A stretch of DNA of 64,000 nt from Vibrio sinaloensis (GTDB lineage: Bacteria; Pseudomonadota; Gammaproteobacteria; Enterobacterales; Vibrionaceae), in NCBI RefSeq assembly GCF_000808535.1, contig NZ_JWLV01000007.1:24491-88490 (forward strand), in the 5' to 3' direction. A program made the translations under genes and the position numbers. How positions within the stretch are numbered: the stretch's first letter is position 1; every line of letters begins with the position of its first letter. The notes below the pieces were generated by a model. It had not been told where the DNA came from, did not search any database, and saw nothing but the letters and a program-made list of their open reading frames with translations. Below, piece by piece: positions 17,013 through 24,924 of this stretch.

Positions 17013-17834
17013 ATGAGTAATAAAACGAAATGGGTATTGGTGAGCGTTTTAGTAACGCTTTTCTTGTTCACCTACCGACCTGACAGAACTGAGCTCTTGC
17101 TCGACGAGCTCGAACTTCCCAAATGCGACATCACTGAACGATTGAATACGACCATCACCTTTTACGTTGATCGGGGCGCGTTTACTCCAAAACTTCAAAA
17201 CCGCTTGACCGCTGCGATCGAATACGCGAATCAGGTGCTCGATAATTCTTGTATCCCGATGCGTAGAACACTCGACGCAATGCTGTCGGTAGATCTCAAT
17301 CTATCGGGTCAGGAAGACGAATACGGTATTTATTACCGACTGCTCGACGCGGTTGGCGCAGACAAAATGGCGCAGCACCACTCAGACATACACCATTACT
17401 ATGTTGTTGTCATTGGCGATGAGCACACGATATTCGATGATGGTACAACCGGAATCGCTGACTTGAACAACGATGGTAGCCGCAGTGTATTACTCTCTGA
17501 TGTTGCAAAGGTTCACGTATTAGAACATGAGTTTGGTCACCTCGCCTGGGCGCAGCACAAAGACACTTGGCCCTTCCCGAGTATGGAAGGGACGTTGAAG
17601 CTTGCGGTAGAGAAGAAGTTTCATGATAAGTTAAAACGCTATGCGAGAGCTTATACATGCAAAAATGCGGGCACGGTAATGAGTTATGAGGAGAGGATTC
17701 TCCCTATTTATTCGAGCCCACTCATTCACTATCGAGGAGCGCAATGCGGTGACCAAGAGGTTGCAGACAATGCGCGCGTGTTGCGAGAATACGCATGGGA
17801 ACAGCTTAGTAAACCAAAGATCAGGGAAGAGTAG
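17013..17834 (+). CDS. Membrane-anchored metzincin-like zinc metallopeptidase
   Basis: This 273-residue protein has one N-terminal hydrophobic helix (about residues 6-22), so it is probably anchored facing the periplasm. His172-Glu-x-x-His176 continues to His182 (HEFGHLAWAQH), giving the three-His zinc site of metzincins. A Met-turn-like MSYEE lies at residue 223, about 41 residues downstream, as in astacins and adamalysins. The usual Gly after the second His is replaced by Trp. Four or more Cys could form disulfides. I do not recognise the family; protease activity is inferred from the motif. The following acetyltransferase gene starts inside its stop codon. Confidence 0.8.
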   Translation: MSNKTKWVLVSVLVTLFLFTYRPDRTELLLDELELPKCDITERLNTTITFYVDRGAFTPKLQNRLTAAIEYANQVLDNSCIPMRRTLDAMLSVDLNLSGQEDEYGIYYRLLDAVGADKMAQHHSDIHHYYVVVIGDEHTIFDDGTTGIADLNNDGSRSVLLSDVAKVHVLEHEFGHLAWAQHKDTWPFPSMEGTLKLAVEKKFHDKLKRYARAYTCKNAGTVMSYEERILPIYSSPLIHYRGAQCGDQEVADNARVLREYAWEQLSKPKIREE

Positions 17835-18373
17835 TGTTTAGACTAGAAACAGAACATTTGATTATCAGGGATATGCAGGACACCGATGAGGCTGCATTTG
17901 TCGCTATCTCACAGGATGAGAAGTATCAGCGATTTTACAGTGAAGCGGATTGTTCTCCCTCGAAGTATCAAGAGTTAACCAAATTGTTTGTCGCCCAAGC
18001 GAAAGAGCATCCTAGAACGTCTTATCAACTTGCGATTGAACACAAGGCGAATGGGCAGTTTATCGGAACGGTCTGCTTGAGAGTCGAAAATGACAACCAA
18101 GCCTCTATAGGGTGTGGTTTATCTCGTGACTATCAAGGAGCGGGGCTTATTCGAGAAGCGGCTTATGCTCTCGTTAATTTTGGTTTTTCTGAGCTAGATA
18201 TTCACCGTGTTTACGCGGAAACAATCAGTCTCAATCATGGGGCGATTCGACTTTGTCGCTCGTTGGGAATGAAGCAGGAGGCTCATTTCAGAGAAAATCG
18301 CTTTTTTAAGCAGCGTTGGTGGGATACGGTTGTTTTTGCGATATTGAGAAGCGATTGGAAGCAAATTCGTTGA
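17834..18373 (+). CDS. GNAT N-acetyltransferase, RimJ/RimL type
   Basis: This 179-residue protein starts with GTG at 17834, sharing one base with the stop of the metzincin gene, behind AGGGAAGA. The acetyl-CoA binding segment is GCGLSRDYQGAGLIREAAYAL, and HRVYAETISLNHGAIRLCRSLGM is the classic RimJ/RimL continuation. These enzymes acetylate N-termini or small amines. The overlap suggests co-expression with the protease; a shared substrate is possible but unproven. Confidence 0.88.
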   Translation: MFRLETEHLIIRDMQDTDEAAFVAISQDEKYQRFYSEADCSPSKYQELTKLFVAQAKEHPRTSYQLAIEHKANGQFIGTVCLRVENDNQASIGCGLSRDYQGAGLIREAAYALVNFGFSELDIHRVYAETISLNHGAIRLCRSLGMKQEAHFRENRFFKQRWWDTVVFAILRSDWKQIR

Positions 18374-18398
18374 AAACAATTGTGAACAAGGAGTGTTG

Positions 18399-18746
18399 AT
18401 GAGACATGTGTATTTGATGTTCAGTGTGCTAGGTATAGCCATCCCATACGGGGCACTGTTGCCGTGGTTGTTGGAGAACGGCTTGAATATTGGCTTTTTG
18501 CTAGAGCAAGCGGCAGCGAACCCCATCAGTATATTTGCATGGCTAGACGTTGTTGTCGCTGCGTTGTGCTTGTTAACCTTCATCGCCACAGACAGTAAAA
18601 CGAATCAAGTTAAGGGAGTGATCTATCCCATCTTGGGCACACTGGCTGTCGGTGTTTCATTAGGTTTGCCTCTTTATCTCTATATTCGGGAGCGCCAGTT
18701 TTATCTTAGAACTCACGGGCGAGAAGTGAGTGTACATGGTGGGTGA
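18399..18746 (+). CDS. DUF2834 domain-containing membrane protein
   Basis: This protein of about 115 residues has three predicted membrane helices with a short N-terminal segment (YLMFSVLGIAIPYGALLPWL), matching the DUF2834 family. The ATG at 18399 is five bases after AAGGAG. Function is unknown. It follows the acetyltransferase by 25 bp and may be in the same transcript. Confidence 0.8.
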   Translation: MRHVYLMFSVLGIAIPYGALLPWLLENGLNIGFLLEQAAANPISIFAWLDVVVAALCLLTFIATDSKTNQVKGVIYPILGTLAVGVSLGLPLYLYIRERQFYLRTHGREVSVHGG

Positions 18747-18806
18747 TGTGACTATGCGGAGTATTATCAGAAGGCGCTCGTAAGACTCCACAGGTAGAGA
18801 AGTACG

Positions 18807-19427
18807 TCAACTCATTGGCGACACGTGAAGGAAAATTTCTCGTATCACTGGCAGTACAGAGACAACTAACAACGCAGACATAAACCAGTTGAATCGTTGA
18901 CGTTGTTCAGCCTTGTTTAGCCATTTTTTAAGCAAAGAACCAAACGCGAGCCAAACCCCGACACAAGGGAAAGAGACGACAAAAAAAGTGGCGGCAATAA
19001 GTGTATTTTGCGCCACAAAGTCTGCTTCGACACTGGTAAATGCGGCGATTGCACCAGTCGCAACAACCCATGCTTTGGCGTTGACCCATTGAAAGAGAGC
19101 CCCTTTAGTAAATGACAGAGGCTGCGCTTGTTGTTCACCTTTTATATCTCCAGTAGAGCGAGCAATCAGAAAGGCTAGGTAAAGCAGGTATGCAGTGCCA
19201 GTGCACTTGATGACGAAATGTAAGCTAGGAAAGAGCTCGAATAACTGAGAAAACCCAAGTCCAACCAACAATAGCATGACTGAAAAGCCGACACAGATAC
19301 CAGTCAGCAAAGGTAAACTCTTCTTAATTCCAAAATTGACGCCCGATGCCATCATCATAATATTGTTTGGACCAGGAGTTACTGAAGAAGAGATGGCAAA
19401 CAGCACGACCGCTAGAAAATAGTCCAT
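18807..19427 (-). CDS. LysE family translocator
   Basis: This 206-residue protein has six hydrophobic helices. The N-terminal SSSVTPGPNNIMMMASG is the hallmark of LysE/RhtB amino-acid exporters. The start follows AAGGAA. These proteins release amino acids such as homoserine, threonine or lysine from the cytoplasm; the specific substrate cannot be told. Confidence 0.92.
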   Translation of the reverse strand: MDYFLAVVLFAISSSVTPGPNNIMMMASGVNFGIKKSLPLLTGICVGFSVMLLLVGLGFSQLFELFPSLHFVIKCTGTAYLLYLAFLIARSTGDIKGEQQAQPLSFTKGALFQWVNAKAWVVATGAIAAFTSVEADFVAQNTLIAATFFVVSFPCVGVWLAFGSLLKKWLNKAEQRQRFNWFMSALLVVSVLPVIREIFLHVSPMS

Positions 19428-19628
19428 GTGTTCCTTGCACTATTCGGGAAACATTGACATCAATATGGCGAATTATTGCTCACTGATCAATTCCATTTTT
19501 GTGAATGTGCTCGTTTTGCTTTTCTTGGTGGGCAACAAGTTCTTGGCTTTGCGACTTTTTGTATTATGTTTCCCGCACTTCAATTCAAAAACAATACTAG
19601 GAACATACAAAGTTATTGATTTCCTAGT

Positions 19629-19656
19629 TTAACGATTAACGATTAACGATTAATGA
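19629..19656. repeat. Tandem heptamer repeat (TTAACGA)x3 plus one variant
   Basis: Three exact copies of TTAACGA followed by TTAATGA, directly before the ribosome-binding region of the next acetyltransferase gene. Copy-number slippage here could change spacing between promoter and start. Confidence 0.8.
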
Positions 19657-19668
19657 TTAGGAATAGAT

Positions 19669-20190
19669 ATGGACTTTATTCATGAGTTGGACGTGACACC
19701 TGAACAGCATCATCTTATCCGCCAACTGAGAAATGATTCGTTTGTTGAACACCAAGCCACATCGTCTTACTTGAAGCAGCTTCCCCATGTGAGGGTACTT
19801 GAGATGAAAGGTGGCGAGTTGATTGGCTATATGGGGTTAGATTACCGGGTTATCAGTGTTGATGGGCAGCCCTTAAAAGTTCTGGGTGTCATTGATTTTT
19901 GCGTTGAGAAAAACGCAAGGGGACAAGGAATTGGTCGTCAAATGTTGCAAGGTGTCGAGCAATTTGCGCGCACCAAACAAGTTGATTTCGTTATTCTTAT
20001 CTCTGACTTAAAAGAGTTCTATTTGGCTAGTGGTTACCAACAGATTACCGCTACGCAGTCTTGGTTGAGAATTCATCAGCATCGAAACTATGGTGTGGCG
20101 GTTGAAGAACTAGATGAACTTTATGTGAAACCAATGAGCGAAAAACCATGGCCTTCCGGTCATGTAGATTGGCTAGGGTATATGTTTTAG
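19669..20190 (+). CDS. GNAT N-acetyltransferase
   Basis: This 173-residue protein has the acetyl-CoA P-loop as CVEKNARGQGIGRQMLQGVEQFA (Q/RxxGxG/A form RGQGIG). An FYLASGYQ segment closes the fold. The substrate is unknown. The start is ATG 19669 after TTAGGAA. It is followed closely by rof on the same strand. Confidence 0.87.
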   Translation: MDFIHELDVTPEQHHLIRQLRNDSFVEHQATSSYLKQLPHVRVLEMKGGELIGYMGLDYRVISVDGQPLKVLGVIDFCVEKNARGQGIGRQMLQGVEQFARTKQVDFVILISDLKEFYLASGYQQITATQSWLRIHQHRNYGVAVEELDELYVKPMSEKPWPSGHVDWLGYMF

Positions 20191-20211
20191 TCTGAAATTA
20201 AGGAGGGCAGA

Positions 20212-20457
20212 ATGATCAGTTGCAGTGATTATGATTATATCGAGATAGTTTGCATGTTTCGTTACCCAGTCGTGCTGACCTTAAAATCCGGAGACAAGGT
20301 TCAAGGCACGGCCATTGATACGGTTCGCAATGATAACAAGGAAGAGTGTGTGCTACTGGAAACGGCGAATGGTTCGAGCTACGTTTTACTCGACAGTATC
20401 GTGCAACTCGAGGTCTCGGTAGACAATCCTCATTTCGATAAGAAAACTTTTTGTTAG
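20212..20457 (+). CDS. rof: Rho-binding antiterminator Rof (YaeO)
   Basis: This 81-residue protein opens with ISCSDYDYIEIVC, matching the INCDDYDNLELAC start of E. coli Rof, and continues with an Sm-like beta barrel (VVLTLKSGDKVQGTAIDT). Rof binds the primary RNA site of Rho and reduces Rho-dependent termination. The start ATG follows AAGGAGG. A small CCACAC-TCG-GTGTGG hairpin follows the stop (20458-20472) without a strong T-tract. Confidence 0.85.
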   Translation: MISCSDYDYIEIVCMFRYPVVLTLKSGDKVQGTAIDTVRNDNKEECVLLETANGSSYVLLDSIVQLEVSVDNPHFDKKTFC

Positions 20458-20566
20458 CCACACTCGGTGTGGAGCAGAAAACAGGAATCGATTAGCGTAA
20501 ATAAACGCTCTATTTTGACTGCCGAAAAGTGATTAGTCTGTAGGGAATAGTCAAAAAGGAGTCATT

Positions 20567-20956
20567 ATGAAAATTGAACACGTTGCGATTTGGACCGAAC
20601 AACTGGAAGTGCTCCGTGCTTTCTACATCAAGTACTTTAACGCTAAATCGAGTGATAAGTACGTTAACCATAACAAACAGTTTTCTTCCTATTTCCTAAC
20701 ATTTTCAGAGGGATCTCGTTTGGAGTTAATGGCAATGCCCTCGATTCCTGAGTCGAAAGATGACATTTACCAACAGTTTAGAGGCTTGATTCATATTGCA
20801 ATTTCGGTAGGTTCAACAGCATTGGTGGATGAAATGACGGCAAGGTTAGTCGATGATGGTTACGAAAGGATCGACGGACCTCGGACAACTGGCGACGGTT
20901 ACTATGAAAGCTGCGTACTTGATCCAGGTGGTAATCGAATCGAAATAACGGTTTAA
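20567..20956 (+). CDS. VOC family protein (glyoxalase/bleomycin-resistance fold)
   Basis: This 129-residue protein has the paired beta-alpha-beta-beta-beta modules of the vicinal oxygen chelate fold. KIEHVAIWTEQLEVLRAFY starts the first and GLIHIAISVGS the second, ending in CVLDPGGNRIEIT. Metal ligands are suggested by His5, Glu in LELMA, His in IHIAIS and Glu in RIEIT. The enzyme activity is not determined. Confidence 0.87.
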   Translation: MKIEHVAIWTEQLEVLRAFYIKYFNAKSSDKYVNHNKQFSSYFLTFSEGSRLELMAMPSIPESKDDIYQQFRGLIHIAISVGSTALVDEMTARLVDDGYERIDGPRTTGDGYYESCVLDPGGNRIEITV

Positions 20957-20996
20957 CAGGTCGAGGAGACCAAAAAGACAAGGATTGATAACACCT

Positions 20997-21638
20997 ATGT
21001 ACACTCTCTACTACTATCCGAATAACGCCAGTTTGGTACCACACTTTCTACTTCACCACATGGGGGCTCAATACGAACTGGTGCTGGTGGATAAAAAGTC
21101 CAATGGGCAAAAATCGGCGGAGTATTTAAAGCTCAATCCTGCAGGAAGAATCCCAACCTTAGTTGATTCAGGGCTCCCAATATTTGAAAGCCCTGCAATC
21201 TGCATCCACCTTTGTGAGCAGCACCCAGAGTCAAGGTTAATGCCTGCCATCGGCGACCCGCTTCGTCCTTTGTTCTTTCAGTGGTTAGCGTTCCTGAATA
21301 ACACGCTGCAAGCTGAGCTGATGGTCCGTTACTATCCCCATCGTCACACTACGGATGAAACTGCAATCCCAAGTATCATTGAAGCTCAAGATGCACGTAT
21401 TTCAGACGCGTTGGCAATTATTGATGCCCAGTTGGAAACTCATGAATATTTGCTCGGCGAGCGTTTGTCGGCATGTGACTTCTTCTTGTTTATGTTGGCT
21501 GAGTGGTCACTTCCCGCTAAACGATCACCGATGGCGTATACTCATCTCTCGGCGTATTTGAGCAAGTTATCCCATCACCCTACCATCCAAGCCGTATGTG
21601 AAATCGAGCAGATTGATCTCACGCCTTTTCAACGTTAA
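20997..21638 (+). CDS. Glutathione S-transferase family protein
   Basis: This protein of about 213 residues has an N-terminal thioredoxin-like domain (YTLYYYPNNASLVPHFLLHH; cis-Pro in GRIPTLVD; GSH contact ESPAICIHLCE) and a C-terminal helical domain (SACDFFLFMLAEW). It is a cytosolic GST of the beta/theta-like bacterial type. The catalytic residue is likely the Ser/Asn near residue 11. The ATG at 20997 is preferred over the in-frame TTG at 20985. Confidence 0.9.
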   Translation: MYTLYYYPNNASLVPHFLLHHMGAQYELVLVDKKSNGQKSAEYLKLNPAGRIPTLVDSGLPIFESPAICIHLCEQHPESRLMPAIGDPLRPLFFQWLAFLNNTLQAELMVRYYPHRHTTDETAIPSIIEAQDARISDALAIIDAQLETHEYLLGERLSACDFFLFMLAEWSLPAKRSPMAYTHLSAYLSKLSHHPTIQAVCEIEQIDLTPFQR

Positions 21639-21743
21639 TGAAATTTGTTCGATGTTGAAAAGTATAAACGGGCAATTGATTTTGACTCGGTAATATCGCT
21701 GCCATTATCATGCCCGTACAATTCTTTGATTAAATGAAAAATG

Positions 21744-22076
21744 ATGTCATTACCTCCTTGCCCTAATTGCCAATCTCAATATGTTTATCAAGACCAAAGT
21801 CAATTGGTTTGCCCTGAATGTGCTCATGAATGGAACCCAACAGAAATCGATGAGAGTGTTTTCATTGCTAAAGATGCCAACGGCACAGCACTTGAGGAAG
21901 GGGACAAAGTCACTTTGGCAAAAGATCTGAAAGTGAAAGGCAGTTCACTGGTCTTAAAAATCGGCACGAAGGCTGTTGTGCGCCGCATCGTTGAAGGTAA
22001 AGATCACGAGCTTGATTGTAAAGTGGATGGTGCCGGAGAAATGATGGTCACCGCGAAGTTTGTCAAGAAAGCTTAG
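21744..22076 (+). CDS. yjdM: Zinc ribbon protein YjdM (PhnA family)
   Basis: This protein of about 110 residues has an N-terminal zinc ribbon (CPNC ... CPEC, residues about 6-28) and a C-terminal SH3-like barrel (AKDANGTALEEGDKVTLAKDLKVKG). It matches YjdM, formerly PhnA, whose name does not reflect a proven role in phosphonate use. An adjacent ATG at 21741 is an alternative start. Confidence 0.9.
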   Translation: MSLPPCPNCQSQYVYQDQSQLVCPECAHEWNPTEIDESVFIAKDANGTALEEGDKVTLAKDLKVKGSSLVLKIGTKAVVRRIVEGKDHELDCKVDGAGEMMVTAKFVKKA

Positions 22077-22097
22077 CTTGTTAACAAGCCGCTAAAT

Positions 22098-22120
22098 GAC
22101 AGGCTGTGTGTCAGCCTGTC
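22098..22120. terminator. Hairpin after yjdM
   Basis: GACAGGCTG / CAGCCTGTC stem with loop TGTGT, between convergent yjdM and phosphatase genes, followed by TTAT. Confidence 0.65.
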
Positions 22121-22137
22121 TTATATCATACTCGCAA

Positions 22138-22677
22138 TTAGGTGCAGTCTCGCAGTGTCATCAATCGGTAATCAGCGCATTGCATGGAGTTTTCTTGATG
22201 ACCGACCAAACTCTCGTATACGTTGAAATGAGATACGACAACCACCGTAGAGTAGTGGGCGTATCTTTCCAACACATTGAGCACCCTTGATCTTAATTCT
22301 TGGTGAGATTCATAACTCTTTTCGGGTTGACAGGCGCGCTGTTTGAGTGCGTTTCGATATTCTAGCCAGCGGCGATCTCTTTCTTCCAGTGATATGTACC
22401 CGCCCAGCTTGTCCGCTTTCCATTCGCGTAAATCGTGTTCGACGAATAACTCTAAATTTAACTTTCGGTTTATGATTTCGGCCGTTTGAAGAGCACGCGT
22501 GTAGGGAGATGAGAGGATGGCGTCGGGGTTAAATTTACTAAACTGATCCGGCAAATCGTGAATGGGGCGCAGATGTGCTCTATCCAGTGGCGCGTAGTCT
22601 TTTTCTAGCTGGGTCATTTGCCTGGCATCACTCAATGCATAATCGGGTACGCCGTGTCTGACGAAGATAATGTCCAT
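22138..22677 (-). CDS. Histidine phosphatase family protein
   Basis: This 179-residue protein has the phosphohistidine motif FVRHGVPDY at its N-terminus (RHG), the Arg in SSPYTRALQTAEII, the Glu in HDLREW and the second His in VVVSHFNVYES. All four catalytic-core residues are present, so an active phosphatase or mutase is likely. The substrate cannot be read from sequence. Confidence 0.9.
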   Translation of the reverse strand: MDIIFVRHGVPDYALSDARQMTQLEKDYAPLDRAHLRPIHDLPDQFSKFNPDAILSSPYTRALQTAEIINRKLNLELFVEHDLREWKADKLGGYISLEERDRRWLEYRNALKQRACQPEKSYESHQELRSRVLNVLERYAHYSTVVVVSHFNVYESLVGHQENSMQCADYRLMTLRDCT

Positions 22678-22814
22678 AGTCGGGGGAGACTCCTTCTGGT
22701 TTATTATTGATTGAGGGTGTCACTATTTGGTAAGCAAAACAACCTGTTGCAGATTGAATGTAAGGTTGAACTGGCCCGTCATGGTGACTTTGAGAGGAGT
22801 GTCGATTACTGGTT

Positions 22815-22847
22815 AAAAAAAACGTGCCGACAAGGTGCCAGCACGTT
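22815..22847 (-). terminator. Terminator of the lipoprotein gene (minus strand)
   Basis: Read on the minus strand, AACGTGC / GCACGTT with a 13-base loop, followed by seven or more T, 20 bases past the lipoprotein stop. Confidence 0.8.
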
Positions 22848-22866
22848 ATCACAATGTGGGTCGGAT

Positions 22867-23979
22867 TTATTGGATTTCAGTAATAAACCCGTACTTGTCT
22901 GAGTCCGCTTTCGTGATCCAGTGTTCACCAGCTGCAGGTGCTGCATCTAAAGTGAAGAGATAAAAATCAATCCCTTTATCACCCATTACTTTATTGAAGA
23001 AAGTGGCTTGTCTGCGGTGGCTTTCGTGCGTGAATGGGAACGCTTTTGCCTCTTTATCGCCTTGTGCCCAGCTATGGACACCCACTTGCTTGTTGCCCTC
23101 AAACGCGTCGATAGCATTCTTACGCTGTAGAACACGCTTTTTACCCGCAGCAAAGAGGTCCGTTCCACCCGAGAACACGGATCCAGTTTTCGTTACCATT
23201 GTGGTCATATTGTTGTCGTGAATCATCAGGCCAGTGTAGAGGTTAATGTCGTCGTCCGCACTTCCGCCAATGTTGTTGTTGAACTTGAATGTCATCTCTG
23301 TACCTGAGTAATTCTTGACGATATCAGAGAGTTGTAGATAGGTTGTCGCTCCAAGCGTCGAGTGAATTCGTTCTTTGTCACTGGTCATGCTAAACGCATC
23401 GCGATAAAGATCCTTAAACGCAAATGAGGTCACGATGTCCACTTTACTGTCAGCATGCGTAGCGGTTAAAACAGTAGAGCCAATGCTTGGCAGAAACTCT
23501 GGTGCCTCAACGTTAAATTCGACTTGAATTGAGGTCGATGAGCCAGTGATTGTCGACTGGATTAATGTGTTTTCTCCTGATGTTGACTGTTTGGTTTCGT
23601 CACATTTGAAACCTTGGACCGGTTCTTTTGCACGATAAATCATACAATCCATCGCATCGTCAGATGACAGCACTAAGTCGATCGTGTTTTTGTCGGCATC
23701 AGCGAGCTTAATCACCAGTATCTCTTCACTCATGCTTTCAGCAAACAGAACGTTTTCATAGGATGTGCCCGCATAAGTGACACGTAAAGCGTCAAAAAAA
23801 ACTTCGCGATCGCTCATCAAAGCATCTACATCTTTTTGCGAAAACTTATAGTCCGCGGCAGGTTTGGTGACTTTCGAGTTTTTATCGACGTTGTTATTTG
23901 TATTAGAACTTGAGCCAGAGTTGCAGCCAGCTAGAACAAGTAAAGGCGCGGCTAACAAAATAGATTTGAGATGTTTCAT
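22867..23979 (-). CDS. Hypothetical lipoprotein
   Basis: This 370-residue protein has a lipoprotein signal (LVLAGC, Cys about residue 18) and then a Ser/Asn-rich linker (GSSSNTNNNVDKN). The start is ATG 23979 behind AAGGGG; an upstream in-frame ATG (24021) has none. The mature part looks beta-rich, with two Cys (CMIYRAKEPVQGFKC) likely forming a disulfide. No known domain was recognised. It is divergent from a two-component operon 200 bp away and may be part of the regulated set. Confidence 0.8.
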   Translation of the reverse strand: MKHLKSILLAAPLLVLAGCNSGSSSNTNNNVDKNSKVTKPAADYKFSQKDVDALMSDREVFFDALRVTYAGTSYENVLFAESMSEEILVIKLADADKNTIDLVLSSDDAMDCMIYRAKEPVQGFKCDETKQSTSGENTLIQSTITGSSTSIQVEFNVEAPEFLPSIGSTVLTATHADSKVDIVTSFAFKDLYRDAFSMTSDKERIHSTLGATTYLQLSDIVKNYSGTEMTFKFNNNIGGSADDDINLYTGLMIHDNNMTTMVTKTGSVFSGGTDLFAAGKKRVLQRKNAIDAFEGNKQVGVHSWAQGDKEAKAFPFTHESHRRQATFFNKVMGDKGIDFYLFTLDAAPAAGEHWITKADSDKYGFITEIQ

Positions 23980-24178
23980 TGTTTTTCCCCTTAGGTTTGA
24001 TGTGAGGAATTCTATTCTCAAAAATGGACACTGACTGTCGTGTTCATGTATGGAAATGTATGAGCATGCCGTTACAATACGCTCACAAATTAAATGGCGG
24101 TTGCGCTCCTCATTGCGCCAGCTAATTCAAGCAGTTCGGGATTTCACATCCCATAAAATATAGCGAGCCCATTTGCTA

Positions 24179-24901
24179 ATGAATAACTCGATAAAACAAC
24201 ATTCAATGCTGATCGTTGAAGATGATTTAAAACTCCAACGAATGCTTAAGGATTATTTTGTAACGCAAGGTTTTGCCGTAGATACATTGGATGATGGTGA
24301 AACAGCAACTCGCTATATCATCGACAACCAACCTGACGTCGTTCTTTTGGATTTGATGTTGCCTGTCATGGACGGGCTTACAATTTGTCGACAGACGCGT
24401 GCTCATTACAAAGGTAAGATCTTAATGCTCACTGCCAGTGATGATGATTTCGATCATGTGGCAGGTTTAGAAACAGGCGCTGATGATTACGTGACCAAAC
24501 CGATCAAGCCGCGAGTGTTGCTTGCTCGGGTAAGGACTTTGCTACGCAGGGTGGAGCAACCCGAGTTGGACACAAACGAGAATGAGCGTCATTTCGACAA
24601 CTTAGTGCTAAGAAAAACGTACAAGCGCTGCGAACTCGATGGTCAAAACATTGCCATGACAGACAGTGAGTTTGATTTGTTGTGGTTTTTGGCCACTCAC
24701 CCAGATGAAGCGCTATCAAGAGACAAATTAACGCTTGAGTTGCGTGGTATTGAATACGATGGCTTAGACCGAACTATTGATAACAAAATCGTTCGCTTAC
24801 GCAAGCTACTTGGCGATGATTCCAACCCAGCAGTGAAAATTCAAACTGTGAGAGGAAAAGGGTACCTATTCGTTTCAAGTGCTTGGAAGTCAATCGCTTA
24901 A
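24179..24901 (+). CDS. Response regulator, OmpR/PhoB family
   Basis: This protein of about 240 residues has a receiver domain (LIVEDDLKLQ, phosphoacceptor in DVVLLDLMLPVMDG, switch Lys in DDYVTKPI) and a C-terminal winged helix (SEFDLLWFLATHPDEALSRD ... IVRLRKLLGDD ... VRGKGYLF). The ATG at 24179 is chosen; the ribosome-binding site is weak. An inverted repeat GGGAT-TTCAC-ATCCC at 24138-24152 lies 27 bases upstream and may be an operator. The kinase gene follows at once. Confidence 0.93.
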   Translation: MNNSIKQHSMLIVEDDLKLQRMLKDYFVTQGFAVDTLDDGETATRYIIDNQPDVVLLDLMLPVMDGLTICRQTRAHYKGKILMLTASDDDFDHVAGLETGADDYVTKPIKPRVLLARVRTLLRRVEQPELDTNENERHFDNLVLRKTYKRCELDGQNIAMTDSEFDLLWFLATHPDEALSRDKLTLELRGIEYDGLDRTIDNKIVRLRKLLGDDSNPAVKIQTVRGKGYLFVSSAWKSIA

Positions 24902-24924
24902 CTGACCTTAATAAGAGAATTTTG

